A stretch of DNA of 64,000 nucleotides from Hemileia vastatrix (GCA_030280995.1 JASXTE010000010.1:25607823-25671822), one strand, 5' to 3'; counted from the first letter of the stretch, positions 10,661 to 22,167 are shown. Program-made: numbers and translations. The notes: a model not told the origin generated them from the letters alone.

Positions 10661-11099
10661 GCACTGTGTGGGGAGAATAGAGTCTTTTGTCCAGGTTCTT
10701 TCCTTTTCTTTTCTGATTATCTTTTTTCTAATTCTCTTAGTCCTAACCACAGCAACTCACACTTGTGTCCCTTATAGTTTTAGCACACGCTTTGTTGTAG
10801 TTACTTGTTGTTGTAAGGTGCACAGTTGCTGATTAACCTGTGTTTAGGTATGTTTGTTTTTGCAATGAAATCCAAATATTTTTCTTTCTCTTTCTCTCTA
10901 TTCTCTTTATCCCTTCCACTGCTCCTTCCTGTCCACTGCTTTCCCTTTTGGCCGCATCTGACAGTCTTTGCACTGTGTGGGGAGAATAGAGTCTTTTGTC
11001 CAGTTTTAGCACACGCTTTGTTGTAGTTACTTGTTGTTGTAAGGTGCACAGTTGCTGATTAACCTATGTTTAGCTTTCCTCTGTGCTAAAACTTCTTCA
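10661..11099 (+). repeat. Copia-A LTR of C1, 5'-truncated
   Basis: This is long-form LTR sequence starting inside the first repeat unit (GCACTGTGTGG) and running to CTTCTTCA. Both the 82-nt intron-like segment and the spliced-looking second unit are present. Roughly half of the LTR, including the TG terminus and TATA region, is missing. Confidence 0.92.
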
Positions 11100-11298
11100 G
11101 GTTATGGGCCCAGTTGCCTAAAGCACCTCTCTCAAGAATACTTACAACAAAACCGCTTACTGGACAATAAAACAGCCTTTTCTCTCAGATTTTGGATCAT
11201 CCTCTTCACATCTCATCTTCTTTCTCTCCAAATCTTTGCTGTTGACTCGACCAAATCATGGCCTCCAATCAGGATTCAAGTAAGGTTATGGTCACCCC
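11100..11298 (+). pseudogene. Copia-A C1 leader and first 13 codons of gag
   Basis: The primer-binding site GGTTATGGGCCCAG (11100-11113) is followed by the standard 5' leader. The ATG is at 11258, and the gag start (MASNQDSSKVMVT) is cut at 11298 by the C2 LTR. The remaining 3' part of C1 is not found in this window. Confidence 0.9.
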
Positions 11299-12214
11299 TG
11301 TTGAAATTTCTGCCTCTAATACCTGACCCATTCCTTACTCCAGCTTCTTACCATCGTCTCAAGTCATTCTCCTTGCTCATATCCTCTTTTCCTGACCTTT
11401 TCCGCCGAGGAACTTCAAAGATACGAGCTCCAGCATCAAGAACAACATTTCTTTCCCACCCGGAGTCAATGTATTGATTCTGGACCTCGAGGACGTGTTT
11501 CTTTACCTGGAGTGTGAATCTTTTCCCCGGCTGAGAACTTTTTCCTTGGATGTGAACCTGTCTCTTTTTCTGTATTGTAGTTTAGTAGTTTTGTTGACGT
11601 CGTGTTAGTTTCTATTGTTTTGGATGGTGAACTTTGTCATATAATGAACCCTCTCTTTGCCATTTCCCTTTTCCCCATCCAAATCTTTTTCTTTCTCTTT
11701 TTCTCTATTCTCTTTATCCCTTCCACTGCTTCTTCCTGTCCACTGCTTTCCCTTTTGGCCGCATCTGACAGTCTTTGCACTGTGTGGGGAGAATAGAGTC
11801 TTTTGTCCAGGTTCTTTCCTTTTCTTTTCTGTTATCTTTTCTCTAATTCTTTTAGTCCTAACCACAGCAGCTCACACTTGTGTCCCTTATAGTTTTAGCA
11901 CACGCTTTGTTGTAGTTACTTGTTGTTGTAAGGTGCACACTTGCTGATTGAACTGTGTTTAGGTATGTTTGTTTTTGCAATGTCATCCAAATCTTTTTCT
12001 TTCTCTTTTTCTCTATTCTCTTTATCCCTTCCACTGCTTCTTCCTGTCCACTGCTTTCCCTTTTGGCCGCATCTGACAGTCTTTGCACTGTGTGGGGAGA
12101 ATAGAGTCTTTTGTCCAGTTTTAGCACACGCTTTGTTGTAGTTACTTGTTGTTGTAAGGTGCACAGTTGCTGATTGACCTGTGTTTAGCTTTCCTTTGTG
12201 CTAAAACTTCTACA
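11299..12214 (+). repeat. Copia-A 5' LTR of C2 (long form, 916 bp)
   Basis: Complete LTR from TGTTGAAATTTC to CTTCTACA, inserted in C1 after ACCCC (11294-11298). The internal duplication is present. Confidence 0.95.
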
Positions 12215-12228
12215 GGTTATGGGCCCAG
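12215..12228 (+). other. Copia-A primer-binding site (C2)
   Basis: GGTTATGGGCCCAG directly follows the LTR. Its reverse complement CTGGGCCCATAACC matches the anticodon stem-loop of eukaryotic initiator tRNA-Met (CAU anticodon). This implies priming by a cleaved half-tRNA, as established for Drosophila copia. The same site lies at 11100, 20414-20427 (minus), 39672, 50177 and 59809. Confidence 0.85.
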
Positions 12229-12372
12229 TTGCCTAAAGCACCTCTCTCAAGAATACTTACAACAAAACCGCTTACTGGACAATAAAACAGCCTTTTCTCT
12301 CAGATTTTGGATCATCCTCTTCACATCTCATCTTCTTTCTCTCCAAATCTTTGCTGTTGACTCGACCAAATC

Positions 12373-14541
12373 ATGGCCTCCAATCAGGATTCAAGTAAGG
12401 TTATGGTCACCCCTCTCACTGACGAATCCTATGACACCTGGGAACACATTATGCGTCTTCACTTTGAAGTTCTGGATCTTTTTGGCATTGTTTCTGGACA
12501 AGTCCCTGCCCCTGTTCCTCACAATGATGGTTCACCTTCAGACGCTGAAATCAAAGCTCAACTTGCTTTATGGATCAAAAATGACACCAGGTGCAGGTAT
12601 GAAATCATCACCAGATTGGATGATGTTAACAAGAAGCTGGTCAACACTTGCCACACCTCTGCTCAAATGTGGTCTGTTCTTGCAAGAAGACACGCCAGCA
12701 ATAAAGTTGGATCATAGATTTCTCACTTTCTCTCTATGGTTACTCTTTCTCTTTCTGAAGGAGGAGACCCCAAAACTCATGTTGATGCATTCAAAGGCAT
12801 TAACTTCCATATGATCCGTTCTGGGCTCATCATTCCCCAGGAAATTCTTATTTATCTCTTTTTTGCAACTCTTCCACCCTCCTTCAAACATTGGCGTGGT
12901 TTGCTCACCAGAGACAGACAGGAAATTGATCACCTGCATCTGGATGATGTTTTATCTTCTTTCCTGGATTACGCTGCTGATGACAAAGTTGTTGATGAAT
13001 TTCACAATGCTATGTCAAATGTCAATGCTCACTCTGCCTCAGCTAAATCATCAAAATCATCCAAATCCAAGGCACGCAGCAAACTCTCATGTTCTGTTCA
13101 TGGTCAAAATGTTGGACATGATGACAATCATTGCTTTGTTCAACATCCTGAACTCCGTCCCAAGAAGAACCAAGCCAACTCAGCTGCCCCATCAAAGGAC
13201 AATTCCAACAAAGCAACTCCTGTTCCCCCTCCTCAGGAAGAACAACCTGATGTCACGGCCAATTGTGCTTTTGTCTTCCCTTCTGATGAAGAATTTCTTT
13301 TTACAGCTGTTGCCTGCTTGTCTGAAAAATCAAATTCTGACTGCATTATCAATGCTTCTGCTTCCATGGCTTCTCATTCCTCAAACCTTTCTCCAATTAT
13401 TGATTCTGGGGCCAGCTGTCATATGTTTAACAACAGAGACAGTTTTATCAGTTTTCAACCTGTCAACATTCGAATTCAACTTGCTGGTATTGGGAAATCA
13501 ATCTATGCAACTGGAAAAGGAACTGTTGCTGCTTCTGGAGGAATGGAAGGAAAAGTTTTCTTTTCTGATGCTCTTTATGTCCCTGATCTTGGAAGGAATC
13601 TCATCTCCCTGGGACGTCTTTGGAGAACTGGTTGTCTTCTCATCCCTGCACCAGTTAATCCTACATCAAACTTCATTATTTCACGTAATGGAAAGAATTA
13701 TATGGGAGGAGTCATCTCCAATTCATTATTTGAAGTTTCTGTGGTTCCACAAGGCATGTCTCCCCCTAATTCCTCAGCTCTCTATGCAAAAGCTTCAAGT
13801 CAGTCTCTAACTCTCTGGCACAACAGATTAGGACATCCCTACGCCCCATATATTCAAAAACTTTTTAATGGAATGGCATCTGATGTATCTAGTTCTAGTT
13901 TGTCTGACTCTGAAATGCATTTTTGTGAACCGTGTGTGTTGGGTAAACAAACCCATGCTTCCTTTCCTGGCCAGTTGCCTGTTGCCAAAAATCCTCTTGA
14001 AGTTGTCCACACAGATTTATCTGGGAAAATTCAGCCTCCTTCTTTTGATGGTTCTCAGTATTACCTTAAGTTCACTGATCAGGCCACTTCATACCGTCAT
14101 GTTTACCTTCTTTCCTCAAAAGCCCAAGTATTCAAATATTTCTTGGAATATAAGGCATCTGTAGAGCTGCAATCTGGCTTCAAAATCAAAAAGCTTGTTT
14201 GTGACGGTGGTGGTGAGTATATCAACTCTAGTCTGGTCAACTTTCTTAAACAACATGGCATTGCTCTTCAAGTTACGGCTCCTTACACTCCCCAACAAAA
14301 TCCAATTTCTGAGAGAGGAAACCGTATTACCACTGAAAAATCCAAAACCATGATGTTTCATTCTAATGCACCAATTCACCTATGGTCTGAAGCAGTTAAA
14401 ACAGCAGTATATCTTGAAAACAGATTACCAACCAAAGCTCTTCAAAACAAATCAACTCCTTTTGAAGCCTGGAATAAATCCAAACCCAGAGTTTCACACC
14501 TCAGAGTTTTTGGTTGTGCTTGCTATGCTTTCCTTGATAAA
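12373..14541 (+). pseudogene. Copia-A Gag-Pol of C2, N-terminal half
   Basis: Residues 1-723 of the 1,494-residue polyprotein: UBN2-type Gag, a degenerate zinc knuckle, protease (IIDSGASCHMF), the pre-integrase HHCC domain and the integrase DDE core. A TAG at 12715-12717 replaces the CGG at codon 115 of other copies; both changes are C:G to T:A at a CpG. The frame is otherwise open to 14541. There reverse Gypsy-B G3 inserted, with TSD ATAAA at 14537-14541 and 30151-30155. Confidence 0.92.
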
Positions 14542-14896
14542 TGTCGGCCGGTCGTCTAGAAGAAGGAGAAAGATAGAAGAAGGAAAGAGAGGAGGAGAAG
14601 GAGGAAAGGAGTATGGGTAATAAAGGAAATAAAATTTAATAAAATTATTTAATTTATTGAGAGAAGGCAACGATGAGTGAGCTGAGAAGAGACAACAATT
14701 TGGTTTTATAAATATTAATATTATTTAAGTAAGAGTTCTGCGCGGCAACCAATATAATTACTATCAGACTTAAAGCAACCTTTAAATTGTTATATAAAAT
14801 TTTAATTAGAATTTTATTACTAATAAAAAGAATATAAACGTAATATAAAAATTGTATTTAATTTGTTGAGTGTATAATAAGTGATAAGGCTACAGG
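14542..14896 (-). repeat. Gypsy-B 3' LTR of G3, terminal part
   Basis: This is the end portion of the reverse LTR, starting TGTCGGCC, up to the C3 insertion. It includes TSD ACAGG at 14892-14896. The split falls about 25 bases downstream of the LTR TATA box. Confidence 0.93.
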
Positions 14897-15812
14897 TGTA
14901 GAGGTTTTAGCACAGAGGAAAGCTAAACACAGGTCAATCAGCAACTGTGCACCTTACAACAACAAGTAACTACAACAAAGCGTGTGCTAAAACTGGACAA
15001 AAGACTCTATTCTCCCCACACAGTGCAAAGACTGTCAGATGCGGCCAAAAGGGAAAGCAGTGGACAGGAAGAAGCAGTGGAAGGGATAAAGAGAATAGAG
15101 AAAAAGAGAAAGAAAAAGATTTGGATGACATTGCAAAAACAAACATACCTAAACACAGGTCAATCAGCAACTGTGCACCTTACAACAACAAGTAACTACA
15201 ACAAAGCGTGTGCTAAAACTATAAGGGACACAAGTGTGAGCTGCTGTGGTTAGGACTAAAAGAATTAGAGAAAAGATAACAGAAAAGAAAAGGAAAGAAC
15301 CTGGACAAAAGACTCTATTCTCCCCACACAGTGCAAAGACTGTCAGATGCGGCCAAAAGGGAAAGCAGTGGACAGGAAGAAGCAGTGGAAGGGATAAAGA
15401 GAATAGAGAAAAAGAGAAAGAAAAAGATTTGGATGGGGAAAACGGAAATGGCAAAGAGAGGCCTCATTATATGACAAAGTCCACCATCCAAAACAATAGA
15501 AACTAACACGACGTCGACAAAACTACTAAACTACAATACAGAAAAAGAGACAGGTTCACATCCAAGGAAAAAGTTCCCAGCCGGGGAAAAGATTCACACT
15601 CCAGGTAAAGAAACACGTCCTCGAGGTCCAGAATCAATACATTGACTCCGGGTGGGAAAGAAATGTTGTTCTTGATGCTGGAGCTCGTATCTTTGGAGTT
15701 CCTCGGCGGAAAAGGTCAGGAAAAGAGGATATGAGCGAGGAGAATGACTTGAGACGATGGTAAGAAGCTGGAGTAAGGAATGGGTCAGGTATTAGAGGCA
15801 GAAATTTCAACA
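14897..15812 (-). repeat. Copia-A 3' LTR of C3
   Basis: 916-bp reverse LTR, TGTAGAGG to TTTCAACA, matching the partner at 20428-21343 including private variants. The polyprotein stop codon lies inside it at 15785-15787. Confidence 0.95.
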
Positions 15813-18800
15813 CCCCCCCTTAATATCAGACCCATGAGTTTGAGGAGATAAGACAGCTTGACTTTTCCTAAAGATTTTGTAAGAAGATCAGCCACCATGT
15901 GTTCAGTTGAAATATGTTGAAGCTGAAAATGATTTTTGTTGATGCTTTCAGTAATCCAACAAAGTTGAGTGTCCACATGTTTTGATCTTTGACGGTATCT
16001 GAGTGAATCCTTGCATTGTGAAATGGAACTGGCATTGTCAGCAAGGATTAAAGGTGAAGGTGACTTAGGAATATTGAAGGAAGTGAGTAATTTAGTCAGC
16101 CAGATTGCTTCACATCCAGCATCCACAATGCCTCTGAACTCAGCTTCAGTACTAGAGATAGTGACAACTTGCTGCTTTTTAGAACTCCAGGAAATAGCTC
16201 CTCCATTGAGTATGGCAACATACCCTCCAGTTGAGCGCCTGGTGTCAGGATCCCCAGCATAATCAGTGTCAGAGTAAATAAGAGGACAGAGTGATGGATG
16301 ATTTGGAATTGGGCATTTTCCTCCAAAAGTGAGAGATGATGATGAAGTGGCACGCAGATATCTGAAAGTGTGTTTGACAGCAAGCCAGTGTTTGATACCT
16401 GGTTCAATGAGATGTTGAGATAATGCACCAACTGCAAAAGAGAGATCAGGTCTTGTTGCAACAGACAAATAGTTGAGTGCACCAATAGCAGAGCGGTAAT
16501 TGATTTTCAGAGCATTGAATTCAGCAATTTCTTCACTGGTTGCTTTGACAGGATAATCATTTGGAGATAAGGGAGTAAGACAGGGATTGCAGTTGGCCAT
16601 ATTCCAGTTGGACAAAACTTTTTCAGCATAAGAATCTTGTGATAAAGAAAGAGTACGTGCTGTTCTGTTCCTGGTGAGACGCATTCCCAAAATCCAAGTG
16701 GCAGGACCAAGATCATCCATCTCAAATTCAGTTTTGATTTTGTCTTTGAACCAGAGAAAATGATTGCCAGTAATGACCATATCATCAACGTGAAGATAAA
16801 TGATACAGATTTGTGATTTGTTTCTCCAAACATACACACACTGATCACACTTAAGGGGGGAGAAGTTGAGCTTGCACAAGTAGTCATTTATACGTGAATT
16901 CCAGCAAAAGGGAGCTTGTTTGATGCCATAAAGAGGACGCAACAATTGGCAAACTTTACCTTCATTTCCAGCAGTTAGTGTTCCTTCAGGCTGTTCCATA
17001 TAAACAGTTTCATTTAAGTTTCCCTGGAGAAAAGCTGCCACTACATCCATTTGATGAACATCCCAGTCAAAATAAGCTGCTAAAGAAAGAATGGTCCTGA
17101 GAGAAGTGATCCGTCCAGTGGGTGCAAAAGTTTCATGAAAATCTATTCCTAGGATTTGAGAATATCCTTTTGCTACACAACGGGCTTTGAACTTTGAAAC
17201 ACCACCATCAGCATTAGGTTTAACCCTGAAAACCCACCTGCAGCCAATTACATTAGCTTTTTCAGGCCTGGGGACAATTTTCCAAGTGTTACAACGCTGA
17301 AGTGCTTGATGTTCATGTTTCACAGCCTCTGCCCATTCTGCTGAATATTTGGAATAGATTGCTTGCTTATAACACTGGGGTTCAGGAATTTCATGAGCTA
17401 GCAAGGGAGCTTCTAGAGAGAAAGCAAAGGCATTTGCTGCATATAACCCAAGAGGATCAGGAGAATCAGAGTAGGAATCATGTTGATAATGATCATAATA
17501 AATCTGACGTAAATGTTCAGCAGTTGATGTTTCAGCTGAAGAGATGTCAGAATAACTGGGGGATTGTGATGAGGGAACATAATCAGGATCTGCTGGATTG
17601 TCTGGCTCAATTGATGAATATGATGGATCAGATTGACTGGAACCTTCTTCATCTGGGACATTGGAATGAGGTAATCTTGTTAAGTGGCCAGGTGAAGGAC
17701 AAGGAGTTGAATTGGAAGGTGTGCCTGACATGTGAAAATCAGAGGAAGAAGAAGAAGAAGGAGAATTATCTTCAGAATGTGAATCAGAAATGTTTCCTGA
17801 GGATGGATCAGGAGTTGGAGACTCAGAAGGAGATTGAGCTGGAGAAAAGGAAAGTCCAGGTGTTGGAAGTGGTTGACTGTCATGAATTTGATCTGGAATT
17901 TGCTTCATCAGTTGTGACCATTGAGGGCGCTTAAATCTGGAGTCAAGAAAGGGGAAGAAATTTTCATTGAAGGCCACAGATTTGGCAATAACAATCTTTT
18001 TAAGCTCAAGATCCCAAACACGATAATTTGTTGTTCCAACTTCATATCCAAGCATGACACACTTTCTGGCATTAGCTGAAAACTTTCCAGGACGTTGATG
18101 TTTATCAAGAAAAGCATAGCAAGCACAACCAAAAACTCTGAGGTGTGAAACTCTGGGTTTGGATTTATTCCAGGCTTCAAAAGGAGTTGATTTGTTTTGA
18201 AGAGCTTTGGTTGGTAATCTGTTTTCAAGATATACTGCTGTTTTAACTGCTTCAGACCATAAGTGGATTGGTGCATTAGAATGAAACATCATGGTTTTGG
18301 ATTTTTCAGTGGTAATACGGTTTCCTCTCTCAGAAATTGGATTTTGTTGGGGAGTGTAAGGAGCCGTAACTTGAAGAGCAATGCCATGTTGTTTAAGAAA
18401 GTTGACCAGACTAGAGTTGATATACTCACCACCACCGTCACAAACAAGCTTTTTGATTTTGAAGCCAGATTGCAGCTCTACAGATGCCTTATATTCCAAG
18501 AAATATTTGAATACTTGGGCTTTTGAGGAAAGAAGGTAAACATGACGGTATGAAGTGGCCTGATCAGTGAACTTAAGGTAATACTGAGAACCATCAAAAG
18601 AAGGAGGCTGAATTTTCCCAGATAAATCCGTGTGGATAACTTCAAGAGGATTTTTGGCAACAGGCAACTGACCAGGAAAGGAAGCATGGGTTTGTTTACC
18701 CAACACACACGGTTCACAAAAATGCATTTCAGAATCAGACAAACTAGAACTAGATACATCAGATGCCATTCCATTAAAAAGTTTTTGAATATATGGGGCG

Positions 18801-20269
18801 TATGGATGTCCTAATCTGTTGTGCCAAAGAGTTAGAGACTGACTTGAAGCTTTTGCATAGAGAGCTGAGGAATTAGGGGGAGACATGCCTTGTGGAACCA
18901 CAGAAACTTCAAATAATGAATTGGAGATGACTCCTCCCATATAATTCTTTCCATTACGTGAAATAATGAAGTTTGATGTGGGATTAACTGGTGCAGGGAT
19001 GAGAAGACAACCAGTTCTCCAAAGACGTCCCAGGGAGATGAGATTCCTTCCAAGATCAGGGACATAAAGAGCATCAGAAAAGAAAACTTTTCCTTCCATT
19101 CCTCCAGAAGCAGCAACAGTTCCTTTTCCAGTTGCATAGATTGATTTCCCAATACCAGCAAGTTGAATTCGAATGTTGACAGGTTGAAAACTGATAAAAC
19201 TGTCTCTGTTGTTAAACATATGACAGCTGGCTCCAGAATCAATAATTGGAGAAAGGTTTGAGGAATGAGAAGCCATGGAAGCAGAAGCGTTGATAATGCA
19301 GTCAGAATTTGATTTTTCAGACAAACAGGCAACAGCTGTAAAAAGAAATTCTTCATCAGAAGGGAAGACAAAAGCACAATTGGCCGTGACATCAGGTTGT
19401 TCTTCCTGAGGAGTGGGAACAGGAGGCGCTTTGTTGGAATTGTCCTTTGATAGGGCAGCTGAGTTGGCTTGGTTCTTCTTGGGACGGAGTTCAGGATGTT
19501 GAACAAAGCAATGATTGTCATCATGTCCAACATTTTGACCATGAACAGAACATGAGAGTTTGCTGCGTGCCTTGGATTTGGATGATTTTGATGGTTTGGC
19601 TGAGGCAGAGTGAGCATTGACATTTGACATAGCATTGTGAAATTCATCAACAACTTTGTCATCAGCAGCGTAATCCAGGAAAGAAGATAAAACATCATCC
19701 AGATGCAGGTGATCAATTTCCTGGCTGTCTCTGGTGAGCAAACCACGCCAATGTTTGAAGGAGGGTGGAAGAGTGGCAAAGAAGAGATAAATAAGAATTT
19801 CCTGGGGAATGATGAGCCCAGAACGGATCATATGGAAGTTAATGCCTTTGAATGCATCAACATGAGTTTTGGGGTCTCCTCCTTCAGAAAGAGAAAGAGT
19901 AACCATAGAGAGAAAGTGAGAAATCCGTGATCCAACTTTATTGCTGGCATGTCTTCTTGCAAGAACAGACCACATTTGAGCAGAGGTGTGGCAAGTGTTG
20001 ACCAGCTTCTTGTTAGCATCATCCAATCTGGTGATGATTTCATACCTGCACCTGGTGTCATTTTTGATCCATAAAGCAAGTTGGGCTTTGATTTCAGCGT
20101 CTGAAGGTGATCCATCATTGTGAGGAACAGGGGCAGGGACATGTCCAGAAACAATGCCAAAAAGATCCAGAACTTCAAAGTGAAGACGCATAATGTGCTC
20201 CCAGGTGTCATAGGATTCGTCAGTGAGAGGGGTGACCATAACCTTACTTGAATCCTGATTGGAGGCCAT
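15785..20269 (-). CDS. Copia-A Gag-Pol polyprotein, intact (C3)
   Basis: 1,494 residues in one frame, so Gag and Pol are not separated by a frameshift. Domains in order are: UBN2-type Gag (about 1-220); degenerate zinc knuckle C240/H243/H249/C254; protease D344 in IIDSGASCHMF; pre-integrase H483/H488/C518/C521; integrase D548/D611/E647; Ser/Pro-rich linker (about 790-915); RT D1075 and VDD 1161-1163; RNase H D1334/E1375/D1411. All catalytic residues are present. The last codons read through the polypurine tract (LRGG) and end eight residues into the LTR. It differs from C6 at about ten positions. Together these enzymes copy the RNA inside virus-like particles and integrate the cDNA. Confidence 0.96.
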   Translation of the reverse strand: MASNQDSSKVMVTPLTDESYDTWEHIMRLHFEVLDLFGIVSGHVPAPVPHNDGSPSDAEIKAQLALWIKNDTRCRYEIITRLDDANKKLVNTCHTSAQMWSVLARRHASNKVGSRISHFLSMVTLSLSEGGDPKTHVDAFKGINFHMIRSGLIIPQEILIYLFFATLPPSFKHWRGLLTRDSQEIDHLHLDDVLSSFLDYAADDKVVDEFHNAMSNVNAHSASAKPSKSSKSKARSKLSCSVHGQNVGHDDNHCFVQHPELRPKKNQANSAALSKDNSNKAPPVPTPQEEQPDVTANCAFVFPSDEEFLFTAVACLSEKSNSDCIINASASMASHSSNLSPIIDSGASCHMFNNRDSFISFQPVNIRIQLAGIGKSIYATGKGTVAASGGMEGKVFFSDALYVPDLGRNLISLGRLWRTGCLLIPAPVNPTSNFIISRNGKNYMGGVISNSLFEVSVVPQGMSPPNSSALYAKASSQSLTLWHNRLGHPYAPYIQKLFNGMASDVSSSSLSDSEMHFCEPCVLGKQTHASFPGQLPVAKNPLEVIHTDLSGKIQPPSFDGSQYYLKFTDQATSYRHVYLLSSKAQVFKYFLEYKASVELQSGFKIKKLVCDGGGEYINSSLVNFLKQHGIALQVTAPYTPQQNPISERGNRITTEKSKTMMFHSNAPIHLWSEAVKTAVYLENRLPTKALQNKSTPFEAWNKSKPRVSHLRVFGCACYAFLDKHQRPGKFSANARKCVMLGYEVGTTNYRVWDLELKKIVIAKSVAFNENFFPFLDSRFKRPQWSQLMKQIPDQIHDSQPLPTPGLSFSPAQSPSESPTPDPSSGNISDSHSEDNSPSSSSSSDFHMSGTPSNSTPCPSPGHLTRLPHSNVPDEEGSSQSDPSYSSIEPDNPADPDYVPSSQSPSYSDISSAETSTAEHLRQIYYDHYQHDSYSDSPDPLGLYAANAFAFSLEAPLLAHEIPEPQCYKQAIYSKYSAEWAEAVKHEHQALQRCNTWKIVPRPEKANVIGCRWVFRVKPNADGGVSKFKARCVAKGYSQILGIDFHETFAPTGRITSLRTILSLAAYFDWDVHQMDVVAAFLQGNLNETVYMEQPEGTLTAGNEGKVCQLLRPLYGIKQAPFCWNSRINDYLCKLNFSPLKCDQCVYVWRNKSQICIIYLHVDDMVITGNHFLWFKDKIKTEFEMDDLGPATWILGMRLTRNRTARTLSLSQDSYAEKVLSNWNMANCNPCLTPLSPNDYPVKATSEEIAEFNALKINYRSAIGALNYLSVATRPDLSFAVGALSQHLIEPGIKHWLAVKHTFRYLRATSSSSLTFGGKCPIPNHPSLCPLIYSDTDYAGDPDTRRSTGGYVAILNGGAISWSSKKQQVVTISSTEAEFRGIVDAGCEAIWLTKLLTSFNIPKSPSPLILADNASSISQCKDSLRYRQRSKHVDTQLCWITESINKNHFQLQHISTEHMVADLLTKSLGKVKLSYLLKLMGLILRGGVEISASNT

Positions 20270-20427
20270 GATTTGGTCGAGTCAACAGCAAAGATTTGGA
20301 GAGAAAGAAGATGAGATGTGAAGAGGGTGATCCAAAATCTGAGAGAAAAGGCTGTTTTATTGTCCAGTAAGCGGTTTTGTTGTAAGTATTCTTGAGAGAG
20401 GTGCTTTAGGCAACTGGGCCCATAACC

Positions 20428-21343
20428 TGTAGAGGTTTTAGCACAGAGGAAAGCTAAACACAGGTCAATCAGCAACTGTGCACCTTACAACAACAAGTAA
20501 CTACAACAAAGCGTGTGCTAAAACTGGACAAAAGACTCTATTCTCCCCACACAGTGCAAAGACTGTCAGATGCGGCCAAAAGGGAAAGCAGTGGACAGGA
20601 AGAAGCAGTGGAAGGGATAAAGAGAATAGAGAAAAAGAGAAAGAAAAAGATTTGGATGACATTGCAAAAACAAACATACCTAAACACAGGTCAATCAGCA
20701 ACTGTGCACCTTACAACAACAAGTAACTACAACAAAGCGTGTGCTAAAACTATAAGGGACACAAGTGTGAGCTGCTGTGGTTAGGACTAAAAGAATTAGA
20801 GAAAAGATAACAGAAAAGAAAAGGAAAGAACCTGGACAAAAGACTCTATTCTCCCCACACAGTGCAAAGACTGTCAGATGCGGCCAAAAGGGAAAGCAGT
20901 GGACAGGAAGAAGCAGTGGAAGGGATAAAGAGAATAGAGAAAAAGAGAAAGAAAAAGATTTGGATGGGGAAAACGGAAATGGCAAAGAGAGGCCTCATTA
21001 TATGACAAAGTCCACCATCCAAAACAATAGAAACTAACACGACGTCGACAAAACTACTAAACTACAATACAGAAAAAGAGACAGGTTCACATCCAAGGAA
21101 AAAGTTCCCAGCCGGGGAAAAGATTCACACTCCAGGTAAAGAAACACGTCCTCGAGGTCCAGAATCAATACATTGACTCCGGGTGGGAAAGAAATGTTGT
21201 TCTTGATGCTGGAGCTCGTATCTTTGGAGTTCCTCGGCGGAAAAGGTCAGGAAAAGAGGATATGAGCGAGGAGAATGACTTGAGACGATGGTAAGAAGCT
21301 GGAGTAAGGAATGGGTCAGGTATTAGAGGCAGAAATTTCAACA
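20428..21343 (-). repeat. Copia-A 5' LTR of C3
   Basis: 916-bp partner of 14897-15812, adjoining the PBS at 20414-20427. It would provide promoter and transcript start for C3. Confidence 0.95.
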
Positions 21344-22133
21344 ACAGGGGATTATCCAAGGCCCTTTTATAGGCAATGGGTCCTCTGAAGCGCTACTATA
21401 TCAGTAAATACAATGATTAGAAAGGAATAAAACAAACATATCAAAAGAGTAAATGAAACATAACAATATAGAGAAAAACATGAAACAAATAATTAAAAGC
21501 CCAATTAAGAATCCAAGTTCCCCGCCATTAATCCCCAAATCAGTAAGTGACAATAGTAAATAACTAAATAAGATTGGAAACATAGGAACTATGAGAAATA
21601 TAATTCCCAACAGATGGTACATTCTGATTAGAGGACATTTTAAGTGAAACAAAAAATAAGTTGACGCAACAAAACAAGCAATTAATCTCAATTTAGTCCA
21701 AATTAATTTATTTGTTTTTTCTAACACAATTAAGGGTCAAAAGAAGCGTCCTTAATAATTGTTTAGTATCATATGAGAGGTATTAGTTAATATATAATTT
21801 TAAGTAATTAATTTAAATATATTATAAATCAAATTTTCACTTGTAATTATAATATATGTTTTTTAATTAATTAAATATAAATTTATAATTATTAAATACA
21901 TAAAAATGCGCCATTATTTGTAGAATATATTATATTATGCCCAATTTAATTGTATATAAAAATATATATAACCAATAAATTTAATGTAACATTTGTATAT
22001 AATAAAATTCTTATATAATTTCATTATGCAATAAAATATTAAGTTATATTCATTAAATACAAGTCTTACCCACTCTTTAAGGTTTTATAATTTATATATC
22101 ATTTACTGGACTCCTGGAATACCCTGGCTGACA
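21344..22133 (-). repeat. Gypsy-B 3' LTR of G3, remaining part
   Basis: This continues the split LTR after TSD ACAGG, from the TATA region (GGCCCTTTTATAGGC on the plus strand) through the AT-rich U3 to GGCTGACA. It is followed by the polypurine tract complement CTCCCTCACTCTA at 22134-22146. Confidence 0.94.
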
Positions 22134-22167
22134 CTCCCTCACTCTAAAAAAAACAATAAAAAAAATG

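Larger units (their letters stand above)
14897..21343 (-). mobile_element. Intact Copia-A element C3 (reverse)
   Basis: A complete 6,447-bp element in reverse orientation with TSD ACAGG at 14892-14896 and 21344-21348. Both LTRs are 916 bp (14897-15812 and 20428-21343). They share private variants (CCTCTACA terminus, GGAGTTCCTCGG, GAGCGAGG), so it inserted recently. The PBS is at 20414-20427 and the polypurine tract at 15813-15822. One uninterrupted ORF fills the interior. It is a candidate autonomous, potentially active copy. Confidence 0.96.

Noticed and set aside
14897..21343. Large repeated blocks on both strands that could suggest a palindrome or CRISPR-like array
   Set aside because: Repeats are dispersed LTRs and whole elements in either orientation with 5-bp target duplications, not regularly spaced short repeats.
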